DNA of 64,000 bases from Symsagittifera roscoffensis. Lineage: Eukaryota; Xenacoelomorpha; Acoela; Convolutidae. The notes beneath the pieces were generated by a model. The model made no database searches, was not told the DNA's origin, and worked only from the letters and a program-made list of their open reading frames with translations. Within the stretch, counting starts at the first letter, position 1; each line of letters opens with the position of its first letter. This document shows positions 20,715 to 29,760 of this stretch, one piece after another. The position numbers were made by a program, and so were the translations under genes. The stretch spans positions 7,448,633 to 7,512,632 of the forward strand of contig NC_087069.1 of assembly GCF_963678635.1 (NCBI RefSeq). The letters run 5' to 3'.

Positions 20715-22680
20715 AAGCTATCTGAAAACCCTTAACAACGCCCCACACTCGGGCACTTTATTGAGGTTGCTGGATTAGATTGCTAAGTTGATCGAAACGA
20801 TCGGTCTTATAAAACAGTATGGGTATACTATTTAATTATTATAAAGGTTTGATCCAACTGATCTGGTGTCAAAGTCACGGTCTTTTTCGTTTTATGGTTT
20901 TTGTTCCTTTTTCTATTCTTTTTTTGTCCCCCTAGTTACCCACCTTTACTCGGTTAGCTAAGCCTTGTTCGGAGAGCGTACCAGGAAGTTTTTTCGAGTT
21001 TTCTTAAAAAGCTATCACGGTACAACCGGAAGGTTTGGACGTTCCCGCCGAACCGTACCACCGGTACTCTAGAATGGGCATGCAGCCCGGAGCTGTGTCA
21101 AGTGGGTTCGACTCCGTAGTCTTGATGTCGTAGAAACACCCAGGAGCGCCAAAAAACACTATGTAACATTCGTCTACTTCAGTCACATATGAGGTTTATG
21201 AGAAATAGGCCCTATAACCATTGGCTCAAGAGTCAGGGACACTATCTCTTGTGTTTTTCTACCTCAAAATCGTCGCAGCCAATTCGGTTCACTTGCGACA
21301 TTAGACTACAACTCGTTACAGCTTAAAGGCCACTACCAAAATATCCCCCACTCTAGAAACAAGAACGTCCCCATACTTAGGTCTCAAAATACCCAAAATA
21401 CACGAACGCCGTTAAAAACCGGGTCGGAACAATCCGTTAAGTTTTTTTATGTTAGACAGTGGAACTTTGATTCAATTCAGATAGATCAACCTAAAACTCG
21501 CCTTATCTCAACATAAAAACCATAAAACACACTCGAGAAAATTAAATTTGGTACTTACATAGCAGCACGCTTGAGAAACAGAGTAATTAAACTAGTTAAT
21601 GACTCTAGCATAAATATAATCGAATATAATATATAAATATAAAATAAATGTAAATAAATCTAAATATAAAATATAACTCAAGAAGTCTTTTAACGATGAG
21701 TTCCAATCAAAGGAAGTAAGTTTTAACTCAAGAATATAGTTTTGGATCTGGACCATTGGGAAATTTCACTTGTCTGTCTTTCCGTTGAAGGTTCACCCTG
21801 GTCCAACTGATTCTAAGCCTGCTCTCGTATTTGTTTGGTTTCCTATGTCAGATGGGACAGCTCTACTATAGTTTTCTACGACGGAAATTGCGAATAGCAA
21901 TTTCCCATTGGATATCTCTGACAACTTTCCCGCAATTGTAATTCGGTCGTTCTGATTTTATTTTATCTGTTTTTAGTTGTCGCGAGAAAACTGAGCATGA
22001 CAGGCTCCATTCGAATTTTTGAAAAATTAAATCCCACTCCAAAAACCACATGACTTGTGCTCCTCAAGGTCAAACTTCCAATATATGACCGACTGGCACA
22101 CCATTACCAAAAAAGAGTGGAGAGTATATTAAAATCTTCCAGTCTGCATGATTTTTTTAAATCAACTAAGACGACTGATCACTTTGAGGTGACATGAAAG
22201 GCTTGGGTAATGTCTTGAAGAGGGATATTACTTCATTGTTCCTTCTAACCACCGAGTTCCTTAATTTTAATATTCAGGACCAGTAACAATTATATTTTCG
22301 AAGGGAAGAAGCTAAGTAGGATAACTTTAGTTTGTTGGTTGGCAGGACTGTCCTGCGTCTCAACACTTTTTAAACCTAGGAGAAAAAGGTTTAAATCGGG
22401 ACATAGACGTTAGAAGTCGGAAAAAATGTTTTTATCTGAAGTTATATCCTCGAAAGTGCAGATTAAGTGAAAGAATTTGGAAGGCTATAATAGTGTAGTA
22501 TGATGCCATTCACATTCTGCAGTGAGTCGATATGACGTGGATAAGAGTGATTTCATGCATTTTGTTAAATTCTGTTCGATGGCACTGTACCATTTTGATG
22601 AAGACTACGGGACTCAATGAGGACAGTGACCGGGCTGTCCGGGGAGTAGTTTATGTTGGAGGTGATCAGGGGGGAATTAA
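20715..22680. other. Non-coding spacer left of the Polinton (copy B)
   Basis: Counterpart of 2976-4963. AT-rich, with a TAAATATAAA-like stretch near 21620-21675. No gene or known element recognised. Confidence 0.5.
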
Positions 22681-22681
22681 G

Positions 22682-22770
22682 ATGTATTAAGATAGGGAAT
22701 AGAGCATCCGGTCTTCCAGCTATGTATTAAGATTGGGTATAGAGTCTACAATGTATTAAGATAGGGAATA
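22682..22770. repeat. Three 20-bp motifs flanking the Polinton left end
   Basis: ATGTATTAAGATAGGGAATA-type copies from 22682, 22722 (one variant with TTGGGT) and 22751. The last ends a few bases before the terminal repeat. A further copy lies inside the element at 30228. Same arrangement in copy A (4964, 5004, 5033, 9435). Confidence 0.75.
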
Positions 22771-22773
22771 CTG

Positions 22774-23186
22774 ATGGTAAGGTTTTATGGTTTGTGTGAT
22801 GGTAAGATAATGGTAAGAAAAACGTAATTTTTTTGTTTTTTGTCTAATTTTTTCAGAAAAATCTGGGCGCGCGTTACCTAATTGGGAACAATTAATTGTA
22901 ATTACGTGTATATTGTAGAATAAAGGTTATGTCTTTAGTTTTTTGGTGGATGGTAAGTCCATGGTAAGAGTTTTTGTGCAAAAACTTGGAATTTTTATCA
23001 AAAAAATTTTTTCGAAAAAATTCAAAACACGATAAGATTTTGTTTAATTTGATATGATAAAAATTTATTAGATACTTTTACTTTCTACCTATCTGAATCT
23101 ATTCTGAACCTACAGAGACTTCGAAAAAAGTCAAGTTTTTTGAGAAAAAAGTTTAAATTACCAAGAAAGTATATAAATCACTGCAT
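22774..23186. repeat. Polinton left terminal inverted repeat (copy B)
   Basis: Reverse complement of 39350-39753 with few differences. It contains five ATGGTAAG sites (22774, 22799, 22810, 22950, 22961), a GC-rich patch GGGCGCGCG and the palindrome CAATTAATTG. An AATAAA on the minus strand near 23063 could end the polymerase transcript. Confidence 0.93.
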
Positions 23187-23280
23187 TGTATAACAAGTTT
23201 ACCGCAACATTTTACATTTTAACATCATAAACCCAATATAATACAACATCATGAATAAATTTACCTGACCAGATCAGTTC

Positions 23281-26241
23281 TTATAAGTTCAGTGGTTTTG
23301 TATGAACTCCATCATCTTGTACTTGTCTTTTTGGATAAAAATAGCTTAGTCCTTTCTTTGTCTGTTCATATGTAGCCACCATATGATTTATAGTTCTGAA
23401 TCCTCTGTTAGTAGATGTAAGATTAATTGCTTCATCGAGCACTCTCCTATACTTTGCTAAAGGTCCATCTCCAGAGTCTTCTAGAACCCGCTTATTCAAT
23501 CCTTTGCTGCTAAATTCGAATTTGTCTGACTTGTTGTCATAGCAGCAATATGTCTTACTACATAAACAGAGCATTTCTGTGCACCTAAATTCTTCTTTGA
23601 AAAGTCCCGGCTCCCGCTTATCATGTTTTTTATGGATACTATAACAGGTTCGAGGAAAGAAATTGGATTTTGCATCTGCCTTGAAGGAATCTCTGCAATC
23701 ACTCTCCCTCATTTTTTCCCAAGCAACTCTCTTATCTGGTTGGATGCAATCGTACAAATTTTCTTCTGCAAGTGCCAAGTAAAGTGAGTCTGTGTCCATC
23801 TCCAACTCTTCAAACTTATTTACATCACAGAACTTGTCAAAGAAGTTATAGTAGAGTTCCAACATTCTCAGTTTTGCATACTGAAGTATGAAAAAACCAA
23901 CAATGATGGGTTCTCTGTGCTCAATGGTTGACTTCAATAACTCCACCTCATATAAGTCCTTCTCAACTGTGTTAAGTCTCTTAAACAGTGGTTCATTGAT
24001 TGCCTTGTGAGTTTTTTCATCGTTCAGATACTTCGTGATTGTATGCCTGGATCTATCCATGATCTGATATCCATAAGAGGAATTGCCCAAGAGCTTCATT
24101 GTTTCTGCTACAACTCCTGACAAAGGGTTTTCATCTCCTTCTCTTCTTGCATCAACTACCGATTGAACGAAATTATTGAAACACTTCCGAGGAGAATATT
24201 GAACAAATCGGTAAATTTTGGTGCACTGTAATCCAAGCTCCATATAAAAGTTGAAGAGAGGAGTTATAACCGTTCCATTTTCCTGCTTGAAACTAGATAT
24301 CAGCATTCTCTGAGGATCTTTTAACATTTCGTTCTCGATCGCATAGTTTTTCATGTAATCTCCAATATCATTTCTTCCGACTTCAGTATTTTTGAAAATT
24401 GGAGGAAAATTGGCAAATTTTGATTTCAGTTCATCTGGAACAATCAAGTCGCACTGAACGTAGCCAAAAAGAGATCCATCTTTTATCTTTGCTAGAAGAG
24501 AGTCTGTAGAAACAGGTCTTTTATAGGGAAAGTGGGTTCTGACGTGATTTTTGATCTTTTCATCGGTTTTGAAACTTTCCCACCAGTCACACTCCCACAT
24601 TTCTTCAACTTTGTATCCTTTCTCTTGAATGTATTCTCGTCTCATCTCATTCATCTCTCTCTTCTTATTTCCTCGCTCGATATCCTGTTCTGTTAAGGAG
24701 GGACGAGCTTCTTGACAAGAACAAAAGTGATAGTAGCATCCCATTGCCTCGAATACTGTTTTACAGTGATCACAATAACCGTCCACATTAAAACAGTCAA
24801 TTTTCTTCTGTTTTCCAGATGTAAAAAAGCTCTCAATTTTACATTCTGGTCTTGATTCTTGAAAGAAAGACATGACCATATTCTCAAAGTTGCGAGTTCG
24901 ATTATGTCTAGCCTTGAATTTCTGCATATCAGTGTCAAACTCCCATCTCGTATACAGTCCTGTTGGTATATCTTGACACATTGAATAGGGGTAAAGCTGA
25001 CTCGCATCAATTCCAACGATTGACTTACAAATATTTGATGAATCTCTGATAAAGGTTTCGTCTACAACAGCTTTTCGAGTGAACACAATCGAAGGCCCAC
25101 CAGTCATGTCTTCTCGTATTTTTTCACACAAGTCATTATCACTTTCGCAAAGTGGATAAAACTTGTAATTTGTAGATTTGTGTAGACAAATGTTTGCTAG
25201 ATTTGGAAGTGTACATCCAAGTTTCAACATATCTATCCCCTTGTTATGATAAAACTGAATCATTTTTTGAGTTGCCTCCAGGGTTGGAACTACATCCTTG
25301 TTGTTGTACCACTTCAAAAAGTCTTTGAACACTGTCATTCCATTTTTCTTCCAAGTCTCTTGTAAGTAATTGTAATTATCCAAACCAGATGAAGGAACAG
25401 TCTTGATTTGAAGTTTTTTCAGTGCTTGCTGTTCATCAAGTCCACTCTTCCTCAGTTTTTCATAATCAGTAAAGTCTTTGTCTAGAGGATTGTTGTTTCT
25501 AAGTTTACTGAAAAATGCGTCATATGGGGGCAGTCCTGGAAAATCAAGTTTGTCAGGGTTGTCAAACCACTCATAAGGAAAGAATCCTTTTGTTTCACTA
25601 GCTTTATAAGCTTTGAGAAATGAGTCCAGAGTTGTTGCCCCTCCCAGAAACTTCTTTATGTCGAGAAATTGTACATCTCCAAACTTGAAAGATATAAAGT
25701 CATTTGCTTTTTTGATGACGGATGTTTCTTGTTCTTTATCGCGAATCAAATAGGGGATTAGGTAGGACTTGATCAAATTTAAATCATATCTACCGCTGTT
25801 AAATCCAAAAACCGGTAGAGTATTTACATATCTCTCCAGATGTTGTTTTAAATCGATGAGTTGATTTTTCTGAATTCGCCAGAATTGTGTTGACATATCT
25901 GCTTCTTCCGAATCTTCAATACATTCATCTTCGTACTCAAACTTGTTACTTGAAAAACTCTGGCCTCGCTCATTCAATTGATCAAAGATTTTTTTCATTC
26001 TTTCATGGACAGCTACTTCAATATCTTGAAATTTTTTTCTCATTTCTAGCTTACTTTGTTCAGCCAACAGCTCGAGGTTGGATACAAAATCAATTATCAA
26101 GTTCTCTGGATCCTTGTTGTACAAGAAGATGGGTTCATCAATCAGATTCGATGATATAGAGACTGAAATTGGAACGTGTTTCCCAATCCAGGTAGTAGTT
26201 TGTGTTTCTTTTAGTTCTTCTGTAGGAACACATCGACTCAA
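23281..26241 (-). CDS. POLB: Polinton family B DNA polymerase, exonuclease-palm part (986 codons)
   Basis: C-terminal two thirds of the polymerase that replicates the element from a protein primer. Motifs, numbered from the open-frame start: Exo II F-G-F-N-S-G-R-Y-D (about 145-153), motif A D-A-S-Q-L-Y-P (about 412-418), motif B K-L-L-G-N-S-S-Y-G-Y (about 716-725), motif C M-D-T-D-S (about 815-819). Between A and B (about 488-555) sits a Cys-rich insert with G-C-Y-Y-H and W-E-C-D-W-W, resembling the nuclease-like insert of protein-primed polymerases. There is no ATG start (TTG 26241); the exonuclease I motif and N-terminus are in another frame (26138-27631), so the gene is frameshifted near 26228-26231 or needs recoding. 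Confidence 0.93.
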   Translation of the reverse strand: MSRCVPTEELKETQTTTWIGKHVPISVSISSNLIDEPIFLYNKDPENLIIDFVSNLELLAEQSKLEMRKKFQDIEVAVHERMKKIFDQLNERGQSFSSNKFEYEDECIEDSEEADMSTQFWRIQKNQLIDLKQHLERYVNTLPVFGFNSGRYDLNLIKSYLIPYLIRDKEQETSVIKKANDFISFKFGDVQFLDIKKFLGGATTLDSFLKAYKASETKGFFPYEWFDNPDKLDFPGLPPYDAFFSKLRNNNPLDKDFTDYEKLRKSGLDEQQALKKLQIKTVPSSGLDNYNYLQETWKKNGMTVFKDFLKWYNNKDVVPTLEATQKMIQFYHNKGIDMLKLGCTLPNLANICLHKSTNYKFYPLCESDNDLCEKIREDMTGGPSIVFTRKAVVDETFIRDSSNICKSIVGIDASQLYPYSMCQDIPTGLYTRWEFDTDMQKFKARHNRTRNFENMVMSFFQESRPECKIESFFTSGKQKKIDCFNVDGYCDHCKTVFEAMGCYYHFCSCQEARPSLTEQDIERGNKKREMNEMRREYIQEKGYKVEEMWECDWWESFKTDEKIKNHVRTHFPYKRPVSTDSLLAKIKDGSLFGYVQCDLIVPDELKSKFANFPPIFKNTEVGRNDIGDYMKNYAIENEMLKDPQRMLISSFKQENGTVITPLFNFYMELGLQCTKIYRFVQYSPRKCFNNFVQSVVDARREGDENPLSGVVAETMKLLGNSSYGYQIMDRSRHTITKYLNDEKTHKAINEPLFKRLNTVEKDLYEVELLKSTIEHREPIIVGFFILQYAKLRMLELYYNFFDKFCDVNKFEELEMDTDSLYLALAEENLYDCIQPDKRVAWEKMRESDCRDSFKADAKSNFFPRTCYSIHKKHDKREPGLFKEEFRCTEMLCLCSKTYCCYDNKSDKFEFSSKGLNKRVLEDSGDGPLAKYRRVLDEAINLTSTNRGFRTINHMVATYEQTKKGLSYFYPKRQVQDDGVHTKPLNL

Positions 26242-27631
26242 AATCGAAAATTGCTAGATTATTGAAAAGTTTGTTGTCTTCAGAAACTGGAAGATTGAAT
26301 CCTTCTAGTTTTTCAAACAAGGTTTCGCGAAGCTCATATACGTTCTTTGGGTAAATATTTTTCACAAGATCCTTACATCTCAGAAGATGTTTGTTGAGAA
26401 ACTCGGATCTTTTGAAGAAACTATCACAACTAGGGCACCGGAAACACTTAAAGAAGCTATCTATATCATTTGTATGAATGATATGATTGTTGAATCGCAG
26501 TAATTTGACTGTTTTATCAAATCTACCAATACTTCTTTGTGCTAGTTCTCCCACATATTCTCCCTCTTGAATATCAAAATCGTAAATAAAGATGTTGCGT
26601 CCAATTATTTCCTCGACAACAGGTAAGTCTTCAACGGAAACTTCACGAAATTTCTTAGGATCATAACCAGATTTTGTTATGAATTCTGTAAAATATCTGG
26701 AGGTGTGAGTGTCGAGATCCTTGTGTCCGTTCATGTACATGGCCAATGCGCGGAATAGACACAAATGATCTTTGTAAGGTTCCTTGTCCTTGTTAGATAA
26801 AAGACAGTTAACAGAATGGTTTTTCAGTAGAGGTTCGGGTAAGACAGAATCTGGACATCCCATTGGGATGTTTTTCAGCAAAGCAGCAAAAATTGTAACG
26901 TTAGTAATCAACTTGAATCGCCACTTTGTGTTCTGGCGTTCTTGTGTACATTGTTCCACAATATCAAATTTTTCTACTTTTCCTTGGATTGTTATCAAAT
27001 CCGCTTTCGTACAAAGTAAGTGGGATTTTTCAAACAGAGTATTGTTTTCATGAGCGTAGAAATGTCGATATTCACCAGTCTCAATATTTCGAAGAACAAA
27101 ACTCAGAGCAATATTGATTTTTGCGGCAGAGTCGAGCTTGTTGAAGACTTCTTCAAGTTTCTCGTCAATGATTTTAGTATCTAACTTGGACATTTGGAAG
27201 TTAAATACCTTATGTCTCCCATTTTCCATCTCCGTATCCACCAGAAAATGTTGACATACACCAAGTTCCTCCTTCAATTTTTCACCATCTTCCCCTTCTT
27301 CCTCCACAATCTTGTTCAAGTCGGCTACCGTATCACTAGGCTTCCGTTGTTTCGCTCCATGTTCCTTTCTCCGATGTTGCTGGAGAGAGTAGTAACTCGG
27401 GAACTCTTGCTCACAAGAAGAACACACCGTTGATTGCTTGGAACTTCCTGGAGCATGTTTCTTAGCAACATGATAGTTCATTTCTTGTTGATTGTAAGTG
27501 GAATACTTACATTCAGCACAAGAAACAACTCCTCTAGCACATCTTTTTTGATGTCTCGCAGCGTTTATTCGAGTAAACATGTTTCCGCAGTCCTCACATT
27601 TGACTTTCTCGTTTCGGTTAAGTGCAGGCAT
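26138..27631 (-). CDS. POLB: Polinton family B DNA polymerase, N-terminal zinc-finger part (497 codons)
   Basis: ATG 27631. C2H2-like zinc fingers at about residues 12-31, 38-59 and 70-91, another at about 399-419 (C-x2-C-x11-H-x4-C type). The centre (about 285-390) has D-x2-C-L-F-R-A-L-A and a late His, reminiscent of an OTU-type cysteine protease fold; this is a pattern-level suggestion. The Exo I motif D-F-E-S lies at about 463-466, then the frame runs out of homology; the continuation is in the overlapping frame (23281-26241). Absent from copy A except the last 80 codons or so. The divergent 60-bp repeat promoter lies directly upstream. Confidence 0.9.
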   Translation of the reverse strand: MPALNRNEKVKCEDCGNMFTRINAARHQKRCARGVVSCAECKYSTYNQQEMNYHVAKKHAPGSSKQSTVCSSCEQEFPSYYSLQQHRRKEHGAKQRKPSDTVADLNKIVEEEGEDGEKLKEELGVCQHFLVDTEMENGRHKVFNFQMSKLDTKIIDEKLEEVFNKLDSAAKINIALSFVLRNIETGEYRHFYAHENNTLFEKSHLLCTKADLITIQGKVEKFDIVEQCTQERQNTKWRFKLITNVTIFAALLKNIPMGCPDSVLPEPLLKNHSVNCLLSNKDKEPYKDHLCLFRALAMYMNGHKDLDTHTSRYFTEFITKSGYDPKKFREVSVEDLPVVEEIIGRNIFIYDFDIQEGEYVGELAQRSIGRFDKTVKLLRFNNHIIHTNDIDSFFKCFRCPSCDSFFKRSEFLNKHLLRCKDLVKNIYPKNVYELRETLFEKLEGFNLPVSEDNKLFNNLAIFDFESMCSYRRTKRNTNYYLDWETRSNFSLYIIESD

Positions 27632-27822
27632 TATCTAAAAATAATTGGGACTTTTGAAATGTTCCAAATTTAAAAACTTAAAGTACCAATTGAATGAAAA
27701 TACTTACTTTTCGTGAAGTAACGAAATGTAAAATTTTAAGTAAAATTCAATTGACTGTTTCTGATTGATGAATGACAAAATGAATGATTTAACCCAATAA
27801 ACTAAGTGTATTTATACTATCA

Positions 27823-28046
27823 ATGACGCCTACGCAATTATCCTTTTATGGCAATGACGTCATTCTTTGAATAGAAGTAACGTCACCGCCTACGCAATTT
27901 CTCTTTTATGGTAATGACGTCATTCTATATTTAGAAGTGACGTCACCACCCACGCAATGTTCCTTTTATGATAATGACGTTATTCTAGAAATAGAAATGA
28001 CGTCAACACCCACACAATTTTCCTATTATGGTAATAACGTCATTCC
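27823..28046. promoter_or_regulatory. 60-bp tandem repeats with CRE/ATF palindromes, bidirectional promoter
   Basis: Three and a half units with an exact 60-bp period between polymerase (minus) and the 195-residue gene (plus). Each unit holds CTTTTATGGTAATGACGTCATTC and GAAGTGACGTCACC(A/G)CC(C/T)ACGCAAT blocks or variants. TGACGTCA occurs perfectly at 27855, 27915, 27938 and 27998, with one-base variants at 27878, 27975 and 28035. TGACGTCA is the binding site of CREB/ATF bZIP factors. Position and symmetry fit an enhancer driving both directions. Confidence 0.75.
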
Positions 28047-28143
28047 TTTGAAAGTTCTAGAATTTTCCAGAAAAATTTTCAACCAATCAGAACTAAGCAG
28101 TTTCTAGTCACAACTTTGGATCCAAAATATTCATTTTTGAAGA

Positions 28144-28731
28144 ATGTCAATCAAAAAGCATTTGAACTTCCTCGAATTACTCTACAAGAAAAAAGAAAAT
28201 ATTCCGTGTGATTTCCTTATTGATGAAATAGATGTAGATTCTTACTTTTTTCACAATTTTTTGGACGTTTATGTTGTCCAAAATAGAGTTCTCCGGCTAA
28301 GTAAAGGTCTCTTTAGAGAAACTTACTCAATCAAAGAGTTTACTTTTGATTCACATATTGCTTATCAAAGCTATAAACTTACAGCTGAGTTACACTTGAC
28401 TAGAAAAGAAATTTTATTTATTTTAGAAAATTTGAAGTTGATAAAAAAATCGTACGATAATATTTCAAAGACTATTTTTATTCCATATCCAACTCCCAAA
28501 TTTGTTAAAACTCCCCAGCAAAGTGCTTTATTCCTCCATTTTTTTAAGGACTTTCAAAGTTCAAAATCTTGCATGATCAGGTTTGGTATCAGATTTCCAG
28601 AGATTTGCTTTGAAAAATTCATCAACTTTGAGTTATCATCTCAAATCTACATCAAAATTAAAGAACTTGAATATCTGCTGAAAAATCAGCAATTTCTCAT
28701 CGATTATATACAAAAAATTCAGTTAACTTGA
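28144..28731 (+). CDS. Unknown Polinton protein, 195 residues
   Basis: ATG 28144 to TGA 28731. Rich in Phe, Ile, Leu and Lys; alternating helical stretches, no transmembrane segment, no motif I recognise. It sits just right of the CRE-repeat region, opposite the polymerase, and its stop overlaps the ATG of the following membrane gene (TGATG). Deleted from copy A, so conservation cannot be judged in this window. Confidence 0.65.
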   Translation: MSIKKHLNFLELLYKKKENIPCDFLIDEIDVDSYFFHNFLDVYVVQNRVLRLSKGLFRETYSIKEFTFDSHIAYQSYKLTAELHLTRKEILFILENLKLIKKSYDNISKTIFIPYPTPKFVKTPQQSALFLHFFKDFQSSKSCMIRFGIRFPEICFEKFINFELSSQIYIKIKELEYLLKNQQFLIDYIQKIQLT

Positions 28732-28889
28732 TGAGAAAACTTGCAGAGATGTTACTTTTATTAATTTTTCTTCTTTTGTTACTTATATCGGCAATATTTC
28801 TTATTTTTACAGCAAACAACTTTTGGTCATTTATTTTTGCGATTGCTTTTGTGTATATTTTTACTTATTTGGAAGACTTAAGTCCTTAA
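28731..28889 (+). CDS. Hidden two-helix membrane protein, 52 residues
   Basis: ATG at 28731 shares a base with the preceding stop (TGATG); TAA at 28887-28889. Charged start (M-R-K-L-A-E), hydrophobic segment of about 20 residues, a short N-N turn, a second hydrophobic segment and an acidic end (L-E-D-L-S-P). That layout resembles small viroporin- or holin-like proteins, but no family match is claimed. The stop-start overlap supports coupling with the upstream gene. Deleted from copy A. Confidence 0.55.
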   Translation: MRKLAEMLLLLIFLLLLLISAIFLIFTANNFWSFIFAIAFVYIFTYLEDLSP

Positions 28890-29296
28890 AAGGTGCCTCT
28901 GATTGGATATGACAACTTGAACAAAAATAAACATTTTTGTGATTGGAAACGACAATGTGTAAAATGGAGCTTTGTTTCCAATTGGACACGAGTTTTCTAT
29001 AGGAATTCTATAAAAGGAAACTAAAATCTGATTGGACACGACTACAATCCAAATAAGGAAAATCCATTCTGATTGTTTAAACCCACACATTCCAGTTGAA
29101 GGTACCCCTCTCTCTTAACTAAAAATCATTTTATTTTCAACTTAACTACCGTCAACTACCTCCTCTCTCAGCTCTAAATACAATAATTTCAACATAACTA
29201 CCGGCAAATTTCTCCCTCTCAACTGTAAATCTTGCTTTTAATCATTTACTCAACTTATTACTCAAAATTATCTTCTCAGTACAAAACAACAACCTT
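28890..29296 (+). promoter_or_regulatory. Promoter region with inverted CCAAT boxes and TATA
   Basis: About every 40-45 bp a (C/T)(T/A)GATTGGA(C/A)ACGAC-like block occurs (about 28900, 28939, 28979, 29026, with a weaker one near 29070). ATTGG is the reverse of the CCAAT box bound by NF-Y. A TATAAAAG lies at 29009-29016 and a TCTCAGTAC initiator-like sequence about 20 bp before the next ATG. No gene seen. Confidence 0.5.
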
Positions 29297-29755
29297 ATGT
29301 TCTCGGTGGAATTTTCGGCTGATTTAGTACAAATCCAAGTGCGAGAAACAGTTTGTGGAGTTTTTCTGGCACGAATGGACATCCCAATCCAAGTCTGGCA
29401 TATGGTGGAAGTGATGCGAAGGGATTTCAACGAACATCATATAACGCAAGTACCTCCTACAGAGAATCAACTTGGAGAAATGCAAATGATGGAGGAAGTG
29501 GCCGAGCATGTGGGAATGAACTACTCCGAAATTTCTGACTCTAGATATGTGGCTCAACCATTCGACGATTTCCTCTTTCCTTGGGAAGAGGGATCTGTGA
29601 ACAACCCAATTACCATCGAAGAGGATGAGGGGTTCTCTGAGCCAAGAACTCCAGTCAGCGAACCACCAGTGATGGAGGCAAGACCAGCTTTGCGCTCCAT
29701 TGAGAACTTGCAAAATTTTGAGAACTCAGCTGCTCGACAGCTCTTTGATTTGTAA
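29297..29755 (+). CDS. Acidic Polinton protein, 152 residues
   Basis: ATG 29297 to TAA 29755. The C-terminal half is acidic and Pro-rich (E-E-D-E-G-F-S-E-P, V-S-E-P-P), ending with an amphipathic L-Q-N-F-E-N-S-A-A-R-Q-L-F. No enzyme motif. It could be a regulator or scaffold; that is a guess. AATAAA at 29755-29760 overlaps the stop. A different-frame open stretch at 29353-29538 is taken as a shadow. Truncated in copy A (8678-8943). Confidence 0.65.
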   Translation: MFSVEFSADLVQIQVRETVCGVFLARMDIPIQVWHMVEVMRRDFNEHHITQVPPTENQLGEMQMMEEVAEHVGMNYSEISDSRYVAQPFDDFLFPWEEGSVNNPITIEEDEGFSEPRTPVSEPPVMEARPALRSIENLQNFENSAARQLFDL

Positions 29756-29760
29756 ATAAA

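Noticed and set aside
18585-22680. 5' LTR of the Gypsy element
   Set aside because: Expected in this region, but no second LTR copy, TG...CA boundary pair or primer-binding site could be identified.
29353-29538. 61-codon frame rich in Ser, Gly and Asn inside the acidic gene
   Set aside because: Overlaps a longer ATG-initiated frame with a polyadenylation signal at its stop; it has no independent support.
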